Shown here: piece by piece, positions 59,229 through 64,000 of the stretch
How positions within the stretch are numbered: position 1 is the first letter of the stretch
How the letters are laid out: the number at the start of each line of letters is the position of its first letter
Assembly: GCA_001797675.1 (NCBI GenBank)
Contig: MGQB01000013.1
Location: 60,063-124,062, forward strand
Length of the DNA: 64,000 nt
Direction: 5' to 3'
Source of the DNA: Deltaproteobacteria bacterium RBG_13_43_22
GTDB taxonomy: Bacteria; Desulfobacterota; RBG-13-43-22
Program-made: the position numbers and the translations under genes
The notes under the pieces: generated by a model
Database searches by the model: none
Told to the model about the DNA's origin: nothing
Seen by the model: only the letters and a program-made list of their open reading frames with translations

Positions 59229-60650
59229 ATGACAGATCATATTTGGGATGGTCCCCAACACCCGGTAAAGATTCAGGACAACACCTTTCGAGACGGACAC
59301 CAGTCCTTACTGGCCACCCGGATGAAGACCGAGGACATGCTGCCTATTGCCGAAAGGATGGATGAAATGGGCTTCTGGGCTATGGAGGTCTGGGGCGGAG
59401 CGACCTTTGACACCATGCACCGATTTTTAGGCGAAGATCCTTTTGAAAGGCTCAGGACCCTGAAAAAATATATCAAGAAGACCCCTTTAACCATGCTCCT
59501 GCGGGGCCAGAATTTAGTCGGCTATCGCAATTATGCCGATGATGTCTGCCGGCTCTTTGTGGACAAGAGCTGTGAGGCGGGGATGGATATCTTTCGGGTC
59601 TTTGATGCCCTTAACGATTTCCGGAATTTTGAAACCTGTGTGGAGCGGATCAAGGCCAACGGAAAACACTTCCAGGCGGCCATCTGCTATTCCTTGACCG
59701 AGAGGTCTTTAGGGGGCCCGGTTTTCAACATGGATTACTATGTCACCAAGGCCAAAGAATTGGAGGGCATGGGGGCCGACACCTTGTGCATCAAAGACAT
59801 GGCCGGAATCATCGCCCCGTATGACATTGCCTGGTTGATCGGGGAATTGAAGAAAGCCATCAAAATTCCTATCCATCTCCATACCCACTATACCAGCGGT
59901 ATGGCCTCCATGACCTACCTGAAGGCCATTGAGGCCGGGGTGGATATTATCGATACCTGCCTGGCCCCTTTTGCCTTGCGGACTTCACAACCGGCCGTCG
60001 AACCCATTGTGGCCACCCTGATGGGCACACCCCGCGATCCGGGACTGAACCTGAATACCCTACTGGAATTAGGTGAGTATCTGGAAACGATCGCCCCCAA
60101 GTACGGCAATTTCCTGGCCACCAACCGCATGTCGGTTATCGACACGGCCGTCCTGGTCCATCAGGTTCCGGGCGGGATGATTTCCAATCTGGTCAGTCAG
60201 CTCAAAGAGGCCAAGGCCCTTCACCGCTTGAATGAGGTCTATGCCGAGGTCCCCATTACCCGCAGGGAGTTGGGCACCCCGCCTTTAGTTACCCCGACCT
60301 CCCAAATCGTAGGCGTCCAGGCGGTCTTGAATGTTCTGCTCGGTAAATATAAGATGATCACCAATCAAGTCAAGGACCTGGTCTATGGGCTTTACGGGAA
60401 AACCCCGACGCCCATTGATCCCGAGATTCAGAAAATCGTTCTAAAAAATTATAAACGGGGGCAGACCCCGGTCAGCGGAAGGGCCGCCGATTATCTGGAA
60501 CCGGAACTCGAGGAGGCCAGAATAAAAATAGGGCCTCTGGCCAAGGATGATTTTGATCTGCTCGTTTATGCCCTTTACCCTACCACGGGGGAACAATTCT
60601 TAAAATCGAAATATGGTCTGGAGGACAAACCGCAGCAGGTCGTTGCCTGA
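59229..60650 (+). CDS. biotin-dependent carboxytransferase (PycB/OadA type)
   Basis: The 473-residue protein has the carboxytransferase TIM barrel plus helical tail but no biotinyl domain. Landmarks: 'IQDNTFRDGHQSLLATRMKTEDMLPIA' (D-x-x-x-RDGxQSL), 'WGGATFDTMHRFLGEDPFERL', 'MLLRGQNLVGYRNYADDV', 'CIKDMAGII' with the carbamylated Lys, 'LHTHYTSG' metal ligands and 'APFALRTSQPAVEPIVATL'. It carries out carboxyl transfer between biotin and pyruvate/oxaloacetate, as pyruvate carboxylase subunit B, oxaloacetate decarboxylase alpha or transcarboxylase 5S. These share the sequence core, so the direction is not assignable. The biotin carrier and biotin carboxylase are not encoded nearby. Confidence 0.92.
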   Translation: MTDHIWDGPQHPVKIQDNTFRDGHQSLLATRMKTEDMLPIAERMDEMGFWAMEVWGGATFDTMHRFLGEDPFERLRTLKKYIKKTPLTMLLRGQNLVGYRNYADDVCRLFVDKSCEAGMDIFRVFDALNDFRNFETCVERIKANGKHFQAAICYSLTERSLGGPVFNMDYYVTKAKELEGMGADTLCIKDMAGIIAPYDIAWLIGELKKAIKIPIHLHTHYTSGMASMTYLKAIEAGVDIIDTCLAPFALRTSQPAVEPIVATLMGTPRDPGLNLNTLLELGEYLETIAPKYGNFLATNRMSVIDTAVLVHQVPGGMISNLVSQLKEAKALHRLNEVYAEVPITRRELGTPPLVTPTSQIVGVQAVLNVLLGKYKMITNQVKDLVYGLYGKTPTPIDPEIQKIVLKNYKRGQTPVSGRAADYLEPELEEARIKIGPLAKDDFDLLVYALYPTTGEQFLKSKYGLEDKPQQVVA

Positions 60651-60952
60651 GACGAGTACCCCCTTCATCCCGAAAGGGATATGGCCTGGCGATCGGATGA
60701 CCAAAACCCAGATCGCCGGCCAGGAAACGAAAAATCCATTTTGATCTGAGGGAGAAACAGATTGGATATGGGAAACAATCTTCTCCTTTTTTATTTTACC
60801 CGGAACCATCAAAGCCCCATTTTTCAAAAAAGAAATGGGGCTTTGATTCTGAAGGGGATAATAAAAGGGGTTATCAAATAATCATTTCGTCCGTTCATTC
60901 ATCCGTCACGTTAACCACACTTCAAAAACCATAATGGTACAAAAGGAGCCAC
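60651..60952. other. gap with a strong inverted repeat
   Basis: About 300 bases without a gene. ATCAAAGCCCCATTT (60808-60822) and its perfect complement (60833-60847) form a 15-bp stem with a 10-base loop; no T run follows on the plus strand, so it may be a bidirectional terminator or regulatory hairpin ahead of the crotonase. AAAAGGAGCC precedes the next ATG. Confidence 0.6.
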
Positions 60953-61714
60953 ATGATATTAGTCGACCGTGAAGGGGCTATGGTAACCGTCACCATCAAT
61001 CGACCTCAATTTTTAAATACCCTGACTCACGAATTGATTATGGGTCTGACCGAAACCATTAAAGAATGGAGCGCCAGGAAAGACATCCGTCTTATGATCC
61101 TTACCGGAAGCGGAGACCGGGCCTTTATCGGGGGGGTGGATGTACGGGCCATGAAGGATTTGGATCCGGGAGGGGCCGAGCGATTCATCACCGATCTGCA
61201 TCGGTGTTTTCTGGCTATCCGCCAGGCCGAATTAATCGTCCTCGCTTCCATCAACGGTTTTGCCCTTGGGGGAGGGCTGGAGATGGCCGCATCCTGTGAC
61301 TTGCGCCTTGCCTCGGATAATGCCCGCTTTGGCATGCCCGAAGTCCGGGTGGGCATCCCCTCGGTGATCGAAGCAGCCGTCCTTCCTCGATTGATCGGGC
61401 TCGGTCGAGCCGCTGAATTGGTCTATAGGGGAGAAATGATCGATGCGGTCGAGGCCGAGCGGATCGGCTTGATCAACAAAAGGGTCCCTCAAGAGGTCCT
61501 AAGAGAAGCCACCCGGCAATGGGCTGATCGAATACTCCAAAACGGACCTACGGCCATGATTCTGCAAAAAAAATTGATCGCCCAATGGATGGAACTCAAC
61601 CTGAGCGAATCCATCGCCGCGGGTATCCGGGCCTTCCGGGAATGTTTTCAGACCCAGGAACCGCGGGAGGGGATGAAGGCCTTCTTGGAAAAGCGGCCCC
61701 CTGTTTATCCGTGA
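60953..61714 (+). CDS. enoyl-CoA hydratase/isomerase (crotonase) family protein
   Basis: The 253-residue crotonase shows 'VTVTINRPQFLNTLTHELIMGL' at the N-terminus, the oxyanion-hole segments 'GSGDRAFIGGVDVRAM' and 'ASINGFALGGGLEMAASCDLRLAS', and 'ARFGMPEVRVGIPSVIEAAVLPRLIG' where many hydratases have GxxPxxGGTQrL. The SVIEAA version belongs to a subgroup whose members are often annotated as hydratases without biochemical proof. It is not BamA, which is about 370 residues. It could act in side-chain beta-oxidation or on dienoyl-CoA. Cytosolic, single gene. Confidence 0.88.
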   Translation: MILVDREGAMVTVTINRPQFLNTLTHELIMGLTETIKEWSARKDIRLMILTGSGDRAFIGGVDVRAMKDLDPGGAERFITDLHRCFLAIRQAELIVLASINGFALGGGLEMAASCDLRLASDNARFGMPEVRVGIPSVIEAAVLPRLIGLGRAAELVYRGEMIDAVEAERIGLINKRVPQEVLREATRQWADRILQNGPTAMILQKKLIAQWMELNLSESIAAGIRAFRECFQTQEPREGMKAFLEKRPPVYP

Positions 61715-61853
61715 TAATGGAATAAAGGGAAAAGGGATACAATGATCGGGTTAAGTCAATAACGATCAGCCAACTGTAAATAACAAGTTGATTCAAAAAG
61801 AACGTCCCCTATTATTACTATGCCATGAACAGGCCGCTCACAGGAGGTCTTTT

Positions 61854-62168
61854 ATGATCGTCACAATCGTAAATGTTCTTGTCAAACCGGAAAATATTAA
61901 TCAGTTTATTGAATCAACAATGGAGAATCATAATAATTCAATAAAAGAAGAGGGAAATCTAAGGTTTGATGTTTTGCAGCATCGGGATAACCCTGCGGCG
62001 TTTTCCCTGTATGAAGCATATGAATCCGACGAGGCATCTGCCGCACATAAAAAAACAGCCCATTACCTGAAATGGCGGGAAACCGTTGAGCCCTGGATGG
62101 CCCAACCGCGCAAGGGAATCGCCCATACGGTTCTTGCGCCTATAGAAAAATCCGCATGGAATCGATAA
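61854..62168 (+). CDS. antibiotic-biosynthesis-monooxygenase (ABM/LsrG-like) domain protein
   Basis: The 104-residue protein starts at the ATG 5-6 bases after CAGGAGGTC; the longer frame from 61788 has no such site. It is a ferredoxin-like alpha/beta fold of the ABM type: 'MIVTIVNVLVKPENINQFIESTMENHNNSIKEEGNLRFDVLQHRDNPAAFSLYEAYESDEASAAHKKTAHYLKW', with the usual 'kPe....f......n...s..EpGnlrfdvlq...dp..f.lyE.y.d..a...H..t.h...w'. LsrG-type proteins are epimerases or isomerases; others are quinol monooxygenases. It overlaps the Fe-ADH by 13 bases, so the two are coupled. Codon use (many GCA, ACA, AAT) is unlike the surrounding genes and points to acquisition with its partner. Confidence 0.85.
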   Translation: MIVTIVNVLVKPENINQFIESTMENHNNSIKEEGNLRFDVLQHRDNPAAFSLYEAYESDEASAAHKKTAHYLKWRETVEPWMAQPRKGIAHTVLAPIEKSAWNR

Positions 62169-63331
62169 GCTCTTTTGCTATCTCCGGCCTGCCCAAGATA
62201 ATTTTTGGCGCCGGTATATTTTCTGATCTTCATAAAATAATACGATCGTACGGTCATAATGCACTCATCATAACTGGCGGAGAATCGTTTAGAAAGTCCG
62301 GACGCCTGGATGCGCTTGCTTTGCAGCTTGATCAATTCAAGATAAAATACAATTTCGTATCTGCCCGGAGTGAACCGACAGCGGAATCCATTGATGCAAT
62401 AACCCGCGAATATCGCAAGCTATCAGTCAACGTCGTTGTCGCAATCGGTGGTGGAAGTGTCATTGACTGTGGTAAAGCCGTCGCTGCAATGCTTCCAGAA
62501 GACGGCAATGTTAAAGACTACCTGGAAGGGGTCGGAACCAGAAAACTCTCCGGAGCAAAAGTTCCATTTATTGCAGTTCCAACAACCGCCGGCACAGGTA
62601 GTGAAGCAACAAAAAATGCCGTCGTATGCGATCGGAAAGAGGGATATAAAAAATCTCTCCGGCACGATGCATACATGCCCGATGTTGCCGTCGTTGATCC
62701 CGAACTTACACTGACTGCACCAAAGCAGATTACAATTGCCTGTGGCCTTGATGCAATAACGCAACTAATTGAATCGTACACCTCAATAAAAGCAAATGTT
62801 TTTACCGATTCTCTTGCCTTCAAGGCACTTTCATTTGCTTTACAAAGTTTACTTCCGCTGAGTACTGATCATCGTGATGATATATCTCTGCGTGGAAAAA
62901 TGTTGTATGCAGCACTGATTTCGGGGATAACACTCAGCCATGCAGGTTTGGGCGCAGTGCACGGCATTGCCGGACCTCTTGGCGGACTGTTCCCGGTGCC
63001 GCACGGGGTGGCCTGCGGGAAACTCCTCTTTCCGGTAATGGCCCATGTGGTAAAAAAGATTATTGATGAGAAAAACCTTACTGCACAAAAACGTTTTGCC
63101 GATATCGGAAGACTCTTTACCAGTGGTTCCGGGAATGAAGACATCTTCTACTGCGAACGGTTTCTTGGAGTTCTTCGCAACTGGACAGAGATACTAAAGC
63201 TTCCGCAGCTTTCACACTTTGGCATGACCTCTGCTGATATTGAAAAAGTAATCACCCTTGCGGACTGTAAAAACAGCCCTGCACTTCTTTCAAAAGAGGA
63301 GATGGGAATTATTTTAGAAAGTATTTTCTGA
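62156..63331 (+). CDS. iron-type (group III) alcohol dehydrogenase with altered metal site
   Basis: The 391-residue Fe-ADH family protein has 'VVAIGGGSVIDCGKAVAAM' (NAD-binding GGGS..D..K), 'VPTTAGTGSEATKNAV' and a metal-site Asp in 'CGLDAITQLIESYTS'. The canonical His three residues on is Gln (DAITQ for DALTH); the later His are present in 'AVHGIAGPLGGLFPVPHGVACG'. Relatives with DA.TQ exist, so activity with another metal is possible. It begins inside the ABM gene and shares its codon use (GCA, ACA rich), distinct from neighbours. ABM plus Fe-ADH pairs are also known in lsr-like and aromatic aldehyde loci. Substrate unknown. Confidence 0.9.
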   Translation: MESISSFAISGLPKIIFGAGIFSDLHKIIRSYGHNALIITGGESFRKSGRLDALALQLDQFKIKYNFVSARSEPTAESIDAITREYRKLSVNVVVAIGGGSVIDCGKAVAAMLPEDGNVKDYLEGVGTRKLSGAKVPFIAVPTTAGTGSEATKNAVVCDRKEGYKKSLRHDAYMPDVAVVDPELTLTAPKQITIACGLDAITQLIESYTSIKANVFTDSLAFKALSFALQSLLPLSTDHRDDISLRGKMLYAALISGITLSHAGLGAVHGIAGPLGGLFPVPHGVACGKLLFPVMAHVVKKIIDEKNLTAQKRFADIGRLFTSGSGNEDIFYCERFLGVLRNWTEILKLPQLSHFGMTSADIEKVITLADCKNSPALLSKEEMGIILESIF

Positions 63332-63775
63332 CGTTTGCGGGGTTCTTTAGCGGCAATTGTCATGAGGTAAGATTCGCCCCCGGTTTTAGGGCGGTTTATA
63401 GGTTTTGGGCTGGTTGGAGACTAAGAGTCAAAGGCAGACGTGACCCCTTAATAAAAGAGAAAAGGCCGGACGGATCCTGTTCTCATTAGTGTCGGGGGGC
63501 AGGTCCTGAATCTTGCCCATTACGGCGTATTAAAGCAGAACACCGGAGCGGTCTTTTGATCTTAAAAATTGCATTCCGGGACTTTTTTGAATTGGTACAT
63601 TCGGTCCGAATGGACCCCGAAAGCATCGAACCGTATAACCGCGCAACCGATATTAAAGCGGAGTCATGAAAAATATTCTTAACGAGGTCATTTGAAGATT
63701 GAAGCCTGAAAGGAAAGGTTATTAAGTATAACCCATAAACAGGGTAGCCTGGCTTTCTAGGGAGGGATGGTAAAA
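63332..63775. other. gap with possible decayed coding fragments
   Basis: No intact gene. Two short plus-strand stretches look like protein ends: 63489-63560 (GQVLNLAHYGVLKQNTGAVF, then stop) and 63574-63669 (RDFFELVHSVRMDPESIEPY and on to KAES, then stop). They could be relics of two genes; I cannot name the families. GGGAGGGATGG lies before the next ATG. Confidence 0.35.
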
Positions 63776-64000
63776 ATGGAAGTTACCGATAAAGTCGTTG
63801 TGGTTACGGGCGGCGCCAGCGGCATCGGCAGGGCTTTTTGCCGACGGTTCGCCCGGGAAGGCGCCAAAGGCGTCACCGTGGCTGATATCGACGAAAACGG
63901 CGCCATGGCCGTTGCCGGTGAAATCAAGGGGTTGGCCCTGAAATGCGATGTCAGTAATGAAGACGATATTATCAACGTGGTCAAGCGGACCGAAGAAAAA
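63776..64000 (+). CDS. short-chain dehydrogenase/reductase, 5' part
   Basis: The gene starts at ATG 63776 with GGGAGGGATGG before it and runs off the window; 75 residues are visible. 'DKVVVVTGGASGIGRAFCRRFAREGAKGVTVADIDENGA' gives the TGxxxGIG cofactor motif and an Asp after the second strand (VADID), which suggests NAD over NADP. 'LALKCDVSNEDDIINVVKRTEEK' is the usual third-strand region. It is a classical SDR; the substrate cannot be judged from this part. It is not the same subgroup as the SDR at 54496, which has Arg in the equivalent place. Confidence 0.9.
   Translation, partial: MEVTDKVVVVTGGASGIGRAFCRRFAREGAKGVTVADIDENGAMAVAGEIKGLALKCDVSNEDDIINVVKRTEEK

Noticed and set aside
59105..59365. 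86-residue ORF overlapping the carboxytransferase start
   Set aside because: Different frame from the carboxytransferase, whose start has a strong ribosome site; no family resemblance.
60953..61714. BamA (6-oxocyclohexene-carbonyl-CoA hydrolase) or dienoyl-CoA hydratase
   Set aside because: The crotonase is too short for BamA and has no diagnostic residues I could match to the dienoyl-CoA hydratase, so only the family was called.

Overview
The window looks like chromosomal DNA of a strictly anaerobic, aromatic-degrading member of the Desulfobacterota (former Deltaproteobacteria). The main evidence is a nearly complete class II (tungsten) benzoyl-CoA reductase locus, bamBCDEFGHI (25.9-37.5 kb), in which the HdrA-like BamE and the MvhD-like BamF are each interrupted by one in-frame TGA at a position where relatives carry Cys or Sec. 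Other support comes from a glycyl-radical enzyme with its activase, CoA-ligase and acyl-CoA dehydrogenase genes, and the absence of any oxygenase. No rRNA, tRNA or CRISPR array was seen.

Layout. 0-7 kb: the 3' part of glnE, a decayed CaiB-type CoA-transferase start fused to the front of a MATE exporter, a nitronate-monooxygenase-like flavoprotein and the K+ transporter kup. 7.4-13.9 kb: a tightly overlapping operon of a LIV-type ABC importer (livKHMGF) and an acyl/aryl-CoA ligase. 14-18.6 kb: an acyl-CoA dehydrogenase, a PAP2 phosphatase, and a TetR regulator heading a thiolase-fold protein plus DUF35 partner in which the thiolase nucleophile Cys is Gly. 19.2-24.9 kb: a membrane GAF protein, a PrmA-like methyltransferase, an unassigned glycyl-radical enzyme and its activase. 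25-37.5 kb: a strong promoter overlaid by four 11-bp phased repeats, a DUF2080 protein, a GNAT acetyltransferase and then the bam genes, with a DUF3795 gene inserted between bamD and bamE. 37.8-40.3 kb: two BcrA/BcrD-type ATPases, a ferredoxin and a small Cys protein, i.e. the activase half of a class I benzoyl-CoA reductase without its catalytic subunits. 40.5-50 kb: an HD-GYP response regulator, a sigma-54-driven Spy-like periplasmic protein, enolase, a Nudix hydrolase and a leftward group with a YcaO-TPR fusion and a YkgJ protein. 50-59 kb: a SPOR protein, YjbQ, nitroreductase, an SDR and a leftward envelope group (GT9, AglD-like flippase, UbiA-type transferase). 59-64 kb: a carboxytransferase, a crotonase, a compositionally foreign monooxygenase/Fe-ADH pair and the start of another SDR.

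How the genes fit together (inference). Aromatic or branched acids are imported by the LIV system and activated by the ligase; acyl-CoA dehydrogenase and the thiolase-fold/DUF35 pair would shorten side chains; the glycyl-radical enzyme is a candidate entry reaction. Benzoyl-CoA formed this way is reduced by BamBC, with BamDEFGHI as a proposed electron-bifurcating supply chain. The Sec codons imply selA/B/C/D elsewhere in the genome. bamA, the dienoyl-CoA hydratase and the 6-hydroxy dehydrogenase of the pathway are not in the window.

Intergenic regions carry at least three families of short inverted-repeat (MITE-like) elements, in three, three and one-to-three copies, plus several smaller repeated hairpins. 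These explain most of the gene-free gaps.
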